Both the position numbers and the translations under genes were made by a program. Below are positions 16,510-25,631 of a DNA stretch of 57,520 nt, piece by piece. The stretch is from an uncultured Bacteroidales bacterium (lineage in GTDB: Bacteria; Bacteroidota; Bacteroidia; Bacteroidales; UBA932), in the NCBI GenBank assembly GCA_944326245.1, contig CALVDF010000017.1, forward strand, positions 1 through 57,520, in the 5' to 3' direction. The notes under the pieces are model-generated. The model was not told the DNA's origin and made no database searches. It saw nothing but the letters and a program-made list of their open reading frames with translations. How positions within the stretch are numbered: the stretch's first letter is position 1; the number at the start of each line of letters is the position of its first letter.

Positions 16510-18174
16510 TTACTTGCTGCGCTGATAGAGATATCTTTTGATGCTCTTCTTCGGGGTCTTCTCGAACTCCTCGGGGAAAAGTTCCACCGCCCCTACCTTG
16601 CAGTAGTTGGGCTGGTGCGTGTTCATTTCCTTGACAGACTGCTGTATCTTCGCAAAAAGCTCTTCCTTGGTCAGACCGTCCGCAGCGGCCAGTTCCGAAT
16701 CCGGATATACCAGCGCCCTGAGTCCTCCGTTGTCCTCTATTACCAGCGACTCGATGACATACGGCATGTTGTTGATCTCCCCCTCTATCTCCTCGGGATA
16801 GATATTCTGCCCCGAAGGTCCCAGAATCATGCTCTTGCAGCGTCCCTTTATAAACAGGAAGCCGTCCTTGTCTATTACTCCCATATCGCCTGTACGGAAC
16901 CATCCGTCTTCCGTAAATGCCTCTGCCGTAGCCTTTTCATTCTTGTAGTATCCCAGAAATACATTGTCGCCCTTTACCAGGATCTCTCCCGGGATATTCT
17001 CCGGATCCGCCGAATCTATCATCACCTGCATCCTTGGAGCTGCCTTGCCGCAGGAATACAGCTTGGTCTCGTTCCACCTTGCATAGGTAATTATAGGGCC
17101 GCATTCGGTCATGCCGTATCCTACTGTAAAGCGGAAACCTATCCTCCTGAAGAATGCCTCGGCCTCACGGTTAAAGGCGGCACCGCCGATTATCACCTCG
17201 TCGAACTTGCCGCCGAAGGCCTCGTCCAGCTGGTGGTTGATCTTCCTGAGTATTTTTTCATCTATCACAGGCAGCCTCAGCAGCAGACGGATATCCCGGC
17301 GGTTGATGATGGGCTCCAGCTTCTTCTTGTATATCTTTTCAATGACAAGGGGAACTGTCACAATAAGATCAGGGCGGACCTTGCCCATGGCATCGAGAAT
17401 GATCTTGGGGGTCGGCAGACGTGTCAGGAAATGCACATGGCTACCGGAACAGAACTCTACCAGGAATTCGAACATCATACCGTACATGTGGGCTGTAGGC
17501 AGCATGGAAACGCAGTTGGAGGCATTGTCCAGATGTCCGTGCACCTCGAATCCGAACAGGACGTTGGACAGGAGGGAGCGGTATGGCAGCATCACACCCT
17601 TGGAAAATCCGGAAGTACCGGAAGTATAATTGATCATGGCCAGCTCCTCCGGAGAATCTTCATAATAATTGACGCAGTCCGGATGGAAACTACGCGGGTA
17701 CTTCTTGCCGAAAAGCTCGTTGAGATGTTCCCTCGTATGGGTTATTTTGTCATTGGAGGCATAGAGCAGGGAAAAATCGTTCATCAGGATAATGGCATCG
17801 AGACCGGGCATCTCCGACTGGGAGAGACCTTCCCAAACCATATCCCCCACAAAAAACACACGGGACTCGGAATGGTTGACCAGATGGTAGATATTTCCGC
17901 TCTTGAACTCATGCAGAAGCGGCACCGGCACAGCTCCGTAAGTAAGGGCAGCCAGGAACGATACCGCCCAGTTGGCCTGGTTTCTGGAGCAGATAGCTAT
18001 CTTGTCCCCGCGCTTCAGTCCGCACATCTCCAGCATGATGTGTATTTTTTCTATCCTGCGTGCCACGTCCCTGTAGTAGAGAGTGACTCCGTTGTAGTCG
18101 GAGAGTGCAGGACAGTCCCAGTTTTTCTTGATACTGGCTTCGATTATTTTGTTCAGTGATTTGGGTTGTTCCAT
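16510..18174 (-). CDS. Long-chain fatty acid--CoA ligase (AMP-binding enzyme)
   Basis: 554 residues. The AMP-binding P-loop motif appears as INYTSGTSGFSKGVMLPY, followed by GYGMTECGPI, GWFRTGDMG and IKGRCKSMIL; the catalytic C-terminal lysine region is KSIKRYLY. The family activates a carboxylic acid to acyl-AMP and then acyl-CoA. The sequence resembles long-chain acyl-CoA synthetases of Bacteroidetes, but chain length preference cannot be told. No signal peptide. It sits between the MsbA-like exporter (33 bp upstream) and the dCMP deaminase, suggesting a mixed housekeeping operon. Confidence 0.88.
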   Translation of the reverse strand: MEQPKSLNKIIEASIKKNWDCPALSDYNGVTLYYRDVARRIEKIHIMLEMCGLKRGDKIAICSRNQANWAVSFLAALTYGAVPVPLLHEFKSGNIYHLVNHSESRVFFVGDMVWEGLSQSEMPGLDAIILMNDFSLLYASNDKITHTREHLNELFGKKYPRSFHPDCVNYYEDSPEELAMINYTSGTSGFSKGVMLPYRSLLSNVLFGFEVHGHLDNASNCVSMLPTAHMYGMMFEFLVEFCSGSHVHFLTRLPTPKIILDAMGKVRPDLIVTVPLVIEKIYKKKLEPIINRRDIRLLLRLPVIDEKILRKINHQLDEAFGGKFDEVIIGGAAFNREAEAFFRRIGFRFTVGYGMTECGPIITYARWNETKLYSCGKAAPRMQVMIDSADPENIPGEILVKGDNVFLGYYKNEKATAEAFTEDGWFRTGDMGVIDKDGFLFIKGRCKSMILGPSGQNIYPEEIEGEINNMPYVIESLVIEDNGGLRALVYPDSELAAADGLTKEELFAKIQQSVKEMNTHQPNYCKVGAVELFPEEFEKTPKKSIKRYLYQRSK

Positions 18175-18207
18175 TGTAAAGGTTTTAGTTTGTTGTCTGT
18201 CATAATT

Positions 18208-20034
18208 TTAGTTGAAGGTCTGCATGTCACAAAGATGTGAATACAGACCGCCGGAGGCCAGAAGTTCAGTATGGGTGCCTCTTTCCACTACACGGCCTTC
18301 CTTCATGACCAGGATTTCATCGGCATGCTGGATGGTGGAAAGGCGGTGGGCTATCACGATAGATGTACGGTTCTCCATGAGCCTTGTCAGTGCATCCTGC
18401 ACCAGTCGCTCGCTTTCGGTATCCAAAGCAGAAGTCGCTTCGTCCAGAATCAGAATCGGAGGGTTCTTGAGCACTGCTCTGGCTATCGCTATCCTTTGCC
18501 TCTGCCCTCCCGAGAGCTTGCCTCCGCGGTCACCTATGTTGGTATCGTAGCCATGCTCCATCTGCGATATGAACTCATCCGCATTGGCTATGCGCGCTGC
18601 ACGTACGACATCCTCGTCCGGGACATTTTCCATTCCGAAAGTGATGTTGTTGCGGATCGTGTCATTGAACAGTATAGCTTCCTGAGTCACAATACCCATC
18701 AGGGATATGAGTTCCTTGGGATAGTACTGCCTTATGTCTATGCCGTCTATGAAAATGCCTCCCTCGGTAACATCGTAGAACCTCGGCAGCAGGTCCGCCA
18801 ATGTGGACTTGCCTGCACCGGACGGTCCCACTATGGCTACCATTTTGCCTTTGGGGATGGTGATGTTGACATCCTTGAGCACATACTCTGTCGAATACTT
18901 GAATGAAACATGCCGGTACTCTATAGCCTCCCGGAAATCACTCACGTGGACAGGATGCTCCGCCTTGCGTATGGACGGCTCGGCATCCAGAATGGCAAAA
19001 ATACGGTTTCCGGATACAAGTCCTTTCTGCACATTGGAATAGGCTGCTGCAATTGCCTTGGAAGGCTCCAGCACCCTCCAGTAGAAGGCAATATACACGA
19101 TGAATCCGGACAGGCTCATGCCCAGCTCTCCCCTCATCTGCAGGATGCCGCCGTAGAAAAGGACCGCGGCCGCGACGGATATGCCGAGGAACTCGGACAG
19201 AGGTGAAGCAAGTTCCTGTCGTGTATACATGGCACGGCTGACCGCCTTATGCTCCTCATTGGTACGGTTGAAGTGATCCCGTACATACTGCTGCGCATTG
19301 AAAGCCTTGATGATCCTGGCTCCGGATATGGCCTCCTCGAAATGGCTCAGAATCTGTCCCATAAGCGCCTGGGCCCTGGTAGCTCCACTCCTCAGCCTTC
19401 TCGTGACCGCACCGATGACGAACGCCGATATAGGCAAGGTTATGAGAGTCAGGATAGTAAGCTTCGGAGACATATAGAAGAGCCCGATCAGGAAACCTAT
19501 TATCAGCAATGGCTCGCGGAAAAGGATATGGAAACTGCTGGCAACGCTGTTCTGGACCTCGTTCACATCGTTGGATATGCTCGAAAGTATGTCTCCGGTC
19601 CGTTTCTGCTTGAAATAATCCACATTGAGACGGGTTATCTTGTTGAACAGGTCGGTACGGATGTTCTTCATCACGTAGGTCTTCATGTTGACAAGTATCT
19701 TCTGGGACAGGAAGCGTGTCAGATTGGAAAGGAAAGAGGTAACGATAAGCACTATACAGACGAACATAAGTCCCTTGAGGACACCGCTCGCCTCCAGTAC
19801 GCGCGTGAGGTAATACTGGAACACTCCGTAGAAATACTCGACGGTCAGGGAAAACTCAGGAAGTTCATTGAATTTTTCCACAGCGTCCGGGTCAAACAGG
19901 ACCTCAAGCAGGGGCTTGATCAACGCATAGTTGACCACTCCGAAAATTACCGACAGTATTGAAAAGGCCAGATACCCCGGCCAAAAACGGCTGTAGGGCT
20001 TGGCATAAGAAAGGATTCGTTTAAATGAGCTCAT
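18208..20034 (-). CDS. ABC transporter, fused permease and ATPase (MsbA-like)
   Basis: 608 residues. Five or six transmembrane helices lie in the first 330 residues, including a long first helix region and NLTRFLSQKILVNMKTYVMKNIRTDLFNKI, the coupling-helix part of type IV exporters. The nucleotide-binding domain occupies about 350-608 with Walker A GPSGAGKS, Q-loop VTQEAILFND, signature LSGGQRQRIAIARA, Walker B ILILDEATSALD and switch AHRLST. One subunit would homodimerise. A lipid A-core or other lipid substrate is likely by family resemblance, not proven. The gene starts 20 bp downstream of the small DUF4834-like gene. Confidence 0.9.
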   Translation of the reverse strand: MSSFKRILSYAKPYSRFWPGYLAFSILSVIFGVVNYALIKPLLEVLFDPDAVEKFNELPEFSLTVEYFYGVFQYYLTRVLEASGVLKGLMFVCIVLIVTSFLSNLTRFLSQKILVNMKTYVMKNIRTDLFNKITRLNVDYFKQKRTGDILSSISNDVNEVQNSVASSFHILFREPLLIIGFLIGLFYMSPKLTILTLITLPISAFVIGAVTRRLRSGATRAQALMGQILSHFEEAISGARIIKAFNAQQYVRDHFNRTNEEHKAVSRAMYTRQELASPLSEFLGISVAAAVLFYGGILQMRGELGMSLSGFIVYIAFYWRVLEPSKAIAAAYSNVQKGLVSGNRIFAILDAEPSIRKAEHPVHVSDFREAIEYRHVSFKYSTEYVLKDVNITIPKGKMVAIVGPSGAGKSTLADLLPRFYDVTEGGIFIDGIDIRQYYPKELISLMGIVTQEAILFNDTIRNNITFGMENVPDEDVVRAARIANADEFISQMEHGYDTNIGDRGGKLSGGQRQRIAIARAVLKNPPILILDEATSALDTESERLVQDALTRLMENRTSIVIAHRLSTIQHADEILVMKEGRVVERGTHTELLASGGLYSHLCDMQTFN

Positions 20035-20054
20035 TTGCAGTATTGTCTGGTAGT

Positions 20055-20327
20055 CTATTTCTTGTCCTCCACTTCCTCATAGTCCACATACTCCCCTATA
20101 TGGTCCCCGAATATCTTTTCACCGGACGAAGAGTCCTGACCGGAGACTGTCACTTCACCTTCACGGCTGTCCCTACGGGACCTGAATCCGGAAAAAGGAC
20201 GTCTGCCAGACTCCGAGGGATCGGCAGGATTGCGGAACCGGCCGCGCAGGGCCCTGAGAAAGAAGAGCGGCAGGGCCAATATCAGCACCAGCGCACCTAC
20301 TATAAATGAAATAAGTATACTGAACAT
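20055..20327 (-). CDS. Small membrane protein, DUF4834-like
   Basis: 90 residues from ATG 20327. One transmembrane helix near the start (FSILISFIVGALVLILALPLFF) is followed by a very basic patch (RALRGRFRNP, RRPFSGFRSRRDSR) and an acidic end (EYVDYEEVEDKK). The form matches the small DUF4834 proteins of Bacteroidetes; function unknown. A longer frame to 20390 would sit inside the upstream gene, which ends at 20335, so the later ATG is preferred. It lies between the large membrane-anchored protein and the MsbA-like exporter. Confidence 0.65.
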   Translation of the reverse strand: MFSILISFIVGALVLILALPLFFLRALRGRFRNPADPSESGRRPFSGFRSRRDSREGEVTVSGQDSSSGEKIFGDHIGEYVDYEEVEDKK

Positions 20328-20334
20328 ATGTATG

Positions 20335-22572
20335 TTACCGTTTTCTGAAAGAGCCGTCGTCAAGGTCCAGGACAACATTCCGGCCTTCAATTGTAGTCAC
20401 CTTCACCTCATGTGAAGAAACCGGTTCGACAGCTGTATCCTTTTTAAGTTTGTTCTTTCTCGAGAAATCCGCACATATCGTGCCATGACTGTCATACAGC
20501 AAGGTCTGGTAGGATGTCCTTACTATCCAGTACATCCGGCCTCCAACCTCGAGGGGCTCAGGAAGCGAGATGATCCTCTCCTCCAGGCTGACAGTGTTCC
20601 ACCCGGGGACGGGCTTGCCGTCTATATCATACTGAACCAGTGTATTGTCCTTATGGAGGACCATCATCGTATAGGTTTTGTCACCGTTGAAATCATACAC
20701 GTCAGGGCCCAGAAGAATCTGTTTTCCAAGTGATACCGGGAACTTACCTACCTTCCGGCCCAGACGGTCCAGAAGATAGACCTTGTCACCGGAACCGAAC
20801 AGCATCTGCAGCTTGTTGTTCTTGAGATAATCTATCTGCCTCACCGTTCCGCACAGCGGAGTCTGGAACTTGACTGTCCAGATAGGGTTGTGCGATGCAC
20901 CCAGAAGCCTTATATCATAGTTGTCCAGCTGCTCCAGCCAGTTGGTAGAGCCGTCTATAAAGTTCTTTACAGGAAACGGACCGGCCGGAACGTCCACCGG
21001 CACATCCTCTACAACAGCCGCAGCGGACCCGTCTTCCACACCGTCGGGCTGCGGAAGGCTCTGCAGATCCTCCCGGTACTCGGAAATTCTTATACCCAAC
21101 TCATCGCCGGCTTTGTACATGTTCAGTGACAGGAGCTCGAAATTATGCTTCCCGAAGGCCCTGCGGACATACTCCGAATAAGGTTCCTTGAAAAACCCGG
21201 CCATAGCATCGGCATAACGTCCGGCATTGACTATCAGGGATAGACAAGACACTTTGCGGAGTTCATCAGCTGCAGGAGTCTGCGCCAGATATTCTTCAAG
21301 CGAGAAACAGGTGCCGGAAGACCATGAACGGCAAAGGGAATTGAGGTCTTCGTTTCCGCCTATCAGTATCCAGTCCCCAAGAAGGCTCCATCCTTCCTCG
21401 GAAGAGGGGGCAAAGGCATCCCCGAAGAGAGCACTGACATAACCTTTGAATCTGAATTTGTTGACAGCCGATCCATTCTGTCCCATCACGTCCGGATTTC
21501 CGCTCTTTACGGCCAGAATCCTGCGTCCGCCGTCAGCATCCATGGAGAAAACGGCTATTTCACTTATTTTCAAGGATTCCGCAAAATCATGCGTGGACAT
21601 GCCTCCTGTCGAATCGCCGACAACTGAGGCGTTCGCATAATCATATCCGTTCTTCCTTCCGTCAGAAGCCACATATGCAGTGTAGGCACTCAGATAGTCC
21701 TGACATGATGTCAACGGGAGGGTCAGCGCATATGAGGCGTTGTACGGGACTATGCTCCAGGCCTCCGGCTTGCGGCCACGCTGCGAAAGAAGTACATCCG
21801 AGAAACATTCTCCGCTGTGTCCGCCGGGAACCCTTCCATCGAAAACCATAGGATCGCTCCCGTCCTTGAGCCCCAGGGCTCCCCAGTCTGCAAAATTCTG
21901 GAATGCGGAAGCATATTTTACATAACCTGAAGCCGCCGCTCCGGAAAAGAGTTTGCCGAGATTGGCAAAATTGATGTGAATGACCCCCCTGTCAGACGCA
22001 ACACCGTCAATCCTGGAATACAGAGGCTCATCCTTGACGGATGTCCCGTTTTCCAGATGCCTCAGGGATGCCTCGACTATCACAAGCGAAGGACTGGCTA
22101 TCAGGAAACGGCCGCACACGGCGAACGAAGCATCAGGCACAGCGGACTTGTGGACAATCAGTGCCCCGTACCGCTTGTCAACGACTCCGCCGCACTCATC
22201 CAGTATGCCGGACATGAAACTCTCCGGGTCTTCCTTTTCAGGAATCGACAGTACCAGAAGAGGGGATACCGCATTCTTGCTGGAATAGTGCATTGAGAGT
22301 GCCGCCTCCCAGCCAGACGCATCGGAGGGAATGCACTTGAGCATTCTGCCAAGTGCACTCCCTTCGTCCGTCATGGATACGATTTCAGATAATGAACCGG
22401 CTTCCAAGAGGAATATCGCATCGGAGGGCACAGCCTCCACTCCGTCAGTTAGCCGGTCTGTCCTGACAGACTCCCCTCCGTCCATGAAAAACAGGGCGTA
22501 GAAGAGCCACCCTATACCGCCCAGCAGAAGCAGGGCAAAAACGGTACAGATTATTATACTCCTCCTGTTCAT
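20335..22572 (-). CDS. Large membrane-anchored extracytoplasmic protein (DUF3352-like) with C-terminal propeller-like part
   Basis: 745 residues. One N-terminal transmembrane helix (about 5-29, SIIICTVFALLLLGGIGWLF), then a large extracytoplasmic part. The first 500 or so residues show alternating strands and helices with AVPSDAIFLLEAGSLSEIV, reminiscent of DUF3352-type proteins. The last 200 residues contain repeat-like strands with aromatic and Asp-Gly turns (LFGSGDKVYLLDRLGRKVG, YDFNGDKTYTMMVLHKDN, VQYDIDGKPVPGW), which look like beta-propeller blades. No catalytic motif was recognised. It is 17 bp downstream of the FKBP gene and 7 bp upstream of the DUF4834-like ATG, so it belongs to an envelope-oriented operon. 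Function unknown. Confidence 0.7.
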   Translation of the reverse strand: MNRRSIIICTVFALLLLGGIGWLFYALFFMDGGESVRTDRLTDGVEAVPSDAIFLLEAGSLSEIVSMTDEGSALGRMLKCIPSDASGWEAALSMHYSSKNAVSPLLVLSIPEKEDPESFMSGILDECGGVVDKRYGALIVHKSAVPDASFAVCGRFLIASPSLVIVEASLRHLENGTSVKDEPLYSRIDGVASDRGVIHINFANLGKLFSGAAASGYVKYASAFQNFADWGALGLKDGSDPMVFDGRVPGGHSGECFSDVLLSQRGRKPEAWSIVPYNASYALTLPLTSCQDYLSAYTAYVASDGRKNGYDYANASVVGDSTGGMSTHDFAESLKISEIAVFSMDADGGRRILAVKSGNPDVMGQNGSAVNKFRFKGYVSALFGDAFAPSSEEGWSLLGDWILIGGNEDLNSLCRSWSSGTCFSLEEYLAQTPAADELRKVSCLSLIVNAGRYADAMAGFFKEPYSEYVRRAFGKHNFELLSLNMYKAGDELGIRISEYREDLQSLPQPDGVEDGSAAAVVEDVPVDVPAGPFPVKNFIDGSTNWLEQLDNYDIRLLGASHNPIWTVKFQTPLCGTVRQIDYLKNNKLQMLFGSGDKVYLLDRLGRKVGKFPVSLGKQILLGPDVYDFNGDKTYTMMVLHKDNTLVQYDIDGKPVPGWNTVSLEERIISLPEPLEVGGRMYWIVRTSYQTLLYDSHGTICADFSRKNKLKKDTAVEPVSSHEVKVTTIEGRNVVLDLDDGSFRKR

Positions 22573-22589
22573 TACTTTTGTCTTAAGTT

Positions 22590-23327
22590 TTATTTCTTCT
22601 TCTTGTCCTTAGGCTCTTCCGTAGCCTTGTATACCTTGATCAGTTCAACATCGAACACAAGTGTGCTGTTGCCTGGGATAGGGCCTGTTCCGCGTGTCCC
22701 GTAAGCCAGCTCTGCAGGGATGTAAAGCTGTATCTTTCCGCCTTCCTTGGCATAGGTCATACCCTCTGTCCATCCCTTGATGACTCCGTTCAGAGGGAAC
22801 TTGATGCTCTCTCCCCTCTCGTACGAAGAATCGAAAACGGTTCCGTCAAGAAGACGTCCTTCGTAGTTCACCTCTACCGTATCGGCCGTTGTAGGAGATA
22901 TACCTGACCCTTCTTCGAGGATCTTGTACTGAAGCCCTGACTCGGTCTCCACTACTCCTTCCTTCTCTTTGTTGGCTGCCAGGAATTCTTCACCCTTGAT
23001 CTTATTCTGCTCTACAGTGTAGGAATTCATGGTCATAAGGTGGTTCTGGATGATACGCATGACCTTGTCCTCGGGAACCATGGTATTCTCCTCGGCATTG
23101 AGGCCGTCATAGAATCCTTTCCTGAGCTGAGCCAGATTGAGTTCTCCGAAAGGGGAAGATGCGACCTGCTTGCTGTAGAACAAGCCAAGGGCATAGCTGA
23201 CTGTGTCTATCTGGGCAGATGTGATCTCAGGAGCTCTGTTTCCCTTCTGATAGGTTTTGGGGGCGCATGAAGAGAGCGCCAGGACGGCCGCCGAAGCGGC
23301 GATGATTGCAATTACGGTTCTTTTCAT
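22590..23327 (-). CDS. FKBP-type peptidyl-prolyl cis-trans isomerase, lipoprotein
   Basis: 245 residues. The signal segment ends in a lipobox ALSSC (Cys21), so the protein should be lipid-anchored outside the cytoplasm. A helical N-terminal dimerisation-like region (about 38-135, with ISYALG-like VSYALGLFYSKQV) precedes the FKBP domain at about 135-235, which shows VEVNYEGRLLDGTVFDSSYERG, VIKGWTEGM, IPAELAYG and LVFDVELIKV. This is the FkpA/Mip arrangement. It would speed proline isomerisation in envelope proteins. It starts 4 bp after the NhaA stop. Confidence 0.93.
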   Translation of the reverse strand: MKRTVIAIIAASAAVLALSSCAPKTYQKGNRAPEITSAQIDTVSYALGLFYSKQVASSPFGELNLAQLRKGFYDGLNAEENTMVPEDKVMRIIQNHLMTMNSYTVEQNKIKGEEFLAANKEKEGVVETESGLQYKILEEGSGISPTTADTVEVNYEGRLLDGTVFDSSYERGESIKFPLNGVIKGWTEGMTYAKEGGKIQLYIPAELAYGTRGTGPIPGNSTLVFDVELIKVYKATEEPKDKKKK

Positions 23328-23331
23328 TTTT

Positions 23332-24558
23332 TTAAATATTTTTTGTTTTGTCTGTAGTCAAATAAAGTGCCGCGATGCCGAGACACGCAGCCAGGAACGA
23401 CGTCACCAGGATGGTCAGCTTGCCGGCATTGACCAGATGGGGCTCGGAAAAGGCCAGGTTGTCTATGAATATGGACATCGTGAATCCGATTCCGCCCAGG
23501 ATGCCCAGGGAAAATATCTGGCGCCACCTTGTCCCTTCCGGAAGACCGGCCAGCCGCAACTTTACGGCCAACCAGCTGAACACGAAGATTCCCAAAGGTT
23601 TGCCCAGCAGCAGTCCGAAAAACACTCCGGGCATTACGGCCGGCATCGTATCGCCGCCCATTACTGAACGGTCGATGACTACTCCGGCATTTGCGAGCGC
23701 AAATATAGGCATAATAAGGAAATTCACCCAAGGATGCAGGGCCGTTTCAAGCCTTCCCAGAGGAGAATCCGGTCCTATAAATGCCCTTATGTCCCCTGTC
23801 GCCGTCTTCGCAGGTATCGTCATGGCCAGGATCACTCCGGATATGGTGGCATGTATCCCGGACAGAAACACGAACACGAAGAGTACGGCACCAAGTACAA
23901 GATATATCAATATGGAGCGTATACCGGAACGGTTGAGTATCAAAAGTACCAGCACTGTAACGGCTGCATATACCAGATAGACGAAATGAATGTCATGCGA
24001 AGGGTAGAACACGGCCAGGACAATGATAGCCCCTATGTCGTCCACTACCGCCAATGCAACCAGAAACACCTTCAGGCCCAAAGGGCAGCGGTTCCCCAGC
24101 AATGAAAGGACCCCTATGGCAAAGGCAATGTCTGTCGCCATGGGTATGCCCCAGCCGGAAGCTGACGGAGTCCCGGAATTGAAAAAGGCATAGATCAAAG
24201 CAGGGAAGACCATTCCGCCGACAGCTGCAAACATCGGAAGCATAGCCTTCTTCATGGTAGACAGCTCTCCTACCAGCAACTCCCTCTTGATCTCAAGTCC
24301 CACTGAAAAGAAGAACACGGCCATCAGTACATCATCCACCCATTGCCGCACCGGCATACTGAATGAGAAGTCCTGGAAAGTAAAACCGAAACTGCTGTCC
24401 CAGAACCGGTGAAGCCAGCCCATGGCGGGAATGTTGGCCGCCAGCACGGCAACCACAGCGCAGATCAGCAGCAGGACACCTCCTGTCATGCTGTTGTGTA
24501 GAATCTTTTCAAGCAGAACCCGCCTGCGAATGATGTACATGTTCCGGTAAAATTTCAT
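23332..24558 (-). CDS. nhaA: Na+/H+ antiporter NhaA
   Basis: 408 residues, 11-12 hydrophobic helices. Matches NhaA by the opening FLHNSMTGG-like LHNSMTGGVLLL, MAVFFFSVGLEIKRELLVGEL, GWGIPMATDIAFAIGVL and LVALAVVDDIGAIIVLAVFY, where the paired aspartates of the ion-binding site are found (VVDD). NhaA exchanges sodium for protons and helps at high pH or salt. A promoter-like TATATTTG lies 30 bp upstream, so it can be transcribed apart from the agmatinase gene. Confidence 0.95.
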   Translation of the reverse strand: MKFYRNMYIIRRRVLLEKILHNSMTGGVLLLICAVVAVLAANIPAMGWLHRFWDSSFGFTFQDFSFSMPVRQWVDDVLMAVFFFSVGLEIKRELLVGELSTMKKAMLPMFAAVGGMVFPALIYAFFNSGTPSASGWGIPMATDIAFAIGVLSLLGNRCPLGLKVFLVALAVVDDIGAIIVLAVFYPSHDIHFVYLVYAAVTVLVLLILNRSGIRSILIYLVLGAVLFVFVFLSGIHATISGVILAMTIPAKTATGDIRAFIGPDSPLGRLETALHPWVNFLIMPIFALANAGVVIDRSVMGGDTMPAVMPGVFFGLLLGKPLGIFVFSWLAVKLRLAGLPEGTRWRQIFSLGILGGIGFTMSIFIDNLAFSEPHLVNAGKLTILVTSFLAACLGIAALYLTTDKTKNI

Positions 24559-24587
24559 AATAGGTTTGTTTCAGATTATCAAGTCTA

Positions 24588-24595
24588 CAAATATA
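24588..24595 (-). promoter_or_regulatory. Putative -7 box (TATATTTG) for nhaA
   Basis: A full match to TAnnTTTG on the minus strand, 30 bp upstream of the nhaA ATG and immediately after the agmatinase-family stop. A clear -33 TTG at 19 bp was not found. Confidence 0.5.
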
Positions 24596-24605
24596 GCAAT
24601 TTTTC

Positions 24606-25631
24606 CTATCGGGGGAGTGACGAATACAGAAGCAGCCTGAAAAGCATTCTCGCGCCTGTATTTGCATCCCACTCGCTGTCCTTCCCGGGAGCCACCTCGC
24701 ACAGGTCGAAACCGACTATGCGCCGCCCTGAGCCGACAAGCCGCCACAGGAGCCAGTCAGCCTGGGAAAAAGTCAGGCCGCCCGGCACAGGCGTCCCAGT
24801 ACCGGGGCAGTATTCCGGAGACAGTCCGTCAATGTCAAAGCTGACATACACGTCTTCCGGCAAGGACGAAATCATATCATCGCAGACACTGTCCCATGAG
24901 GAACCCGTAAACAGACGTTCCTTGAGCTTGAAATCCGTAAACGGCACAAACAGGGGCGACGATGTGACAAGTGCATGTTCCGAGGAGCAGAAATCCCTGA
25001 TACCCACCTGCACGATACGGCTTACGCCGGGACATGTACGCATTACATTGTACATGATGGACGCATGCGAGAAAGTAAAACCTTCATACGCCGCCCTGGT
25101 ATCCGAATGCGCATCCACATGCAGTATCCCCACTCCTGGATAGCGCTCGGAGACAGCCTTTATCAGCCCGAGCGGGACACTGTGCTCGCCACCTATCACA
25201 GCTACCGTCCGTCCTTCGTCCAGATACCGTCCGGCAGTAGCCTCGACATAGGCGTTCATCCTCTCGGAAGCTTCGTTCACTCTGGCACACAGATGTTCTA
25301 CCGATGCCGGATCCTGTCCTGCCTCCAGTGCGGAAATGACTTTCTCCGCCACTTCCCTTGCACCGGCATTGAGGGATGCCAGCTCTTCATTTTCCGGCAG
25401 TGTCCAAACCTTCATGTCAGCTGCTCCCGGGATCCTTTCATCGAAAAGGTCCACCTGCAGCGATGCTTCCATCATGGCGGCGGGACCTTCCGCCGTGCCC
25501 TTCCCGTAGGACACCGTTGCATCCCACGGAACCTGTACCAGTACCGTCCTTGCCTCCTGCTCCCCGCACGGGAGACCGAAAAAATTACCGTTTGCAATAC
25601 CTATGCTGTCGGGATCGAATTGTGTTGCCAT
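24606..25631 (-). CDS. Arginase/agmatinase/formimidoylglutamase family enzyme
   Basis: 341 residues. The manganese-binding motifs of ureohydrolases are present: GGEHS, HVDAHSDTR and SFDIDGLSPEYCPGTGTPVPGG. Such enzymes hydrolyse a guanidino or formimino group using two Mn ions. The sequence resembles Bacteroidetes agmatinase-like members, but the actual substrate (agmatine, arginine, formimidoylglutamate or guanidino acid) cannot be read. Its ATG overlaps the kdsD stop by a base, indicating coupling. Confidence 0.88.
   Translation of the reverse strand: MATQFDPDSIGIANGNFFGLPCGEQEARTVLVQVPWDATVSYGKGTAEGPAAMMEASLQVDLFDERIPGAADMKVWTLPENEELASLNAGAREVAEKVISALEAGQDPASVEHLCARVNEASERMNAYVEATAGRYLDEGRTVAVIGGEHSVPLGLIKAVSERYPGVGILHVDAHSDTRAAYEGFTFSHASIMYNVMRTCPGVSRIVQVGIRDFCSSEHALVTSSPLFVPFTDFKLKERLFTGSSWDSVCDDMISSLPEDVYVSFDIDGLSPEYCPGTGTPVPGGLTFSQADWLLWRLVGSGRRIVGFDLCEVAPGKDSEWDANTGARMLFRLLLYSSLPR

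Noticed and set aside
16279..18159. 626-codon open frame on the plus strand
   Set aside because: It is antisense to the acyl-CoA synthetase and dCMP deaminase genes, has no family resemblance, and arises from high third-position GC in the real genes.
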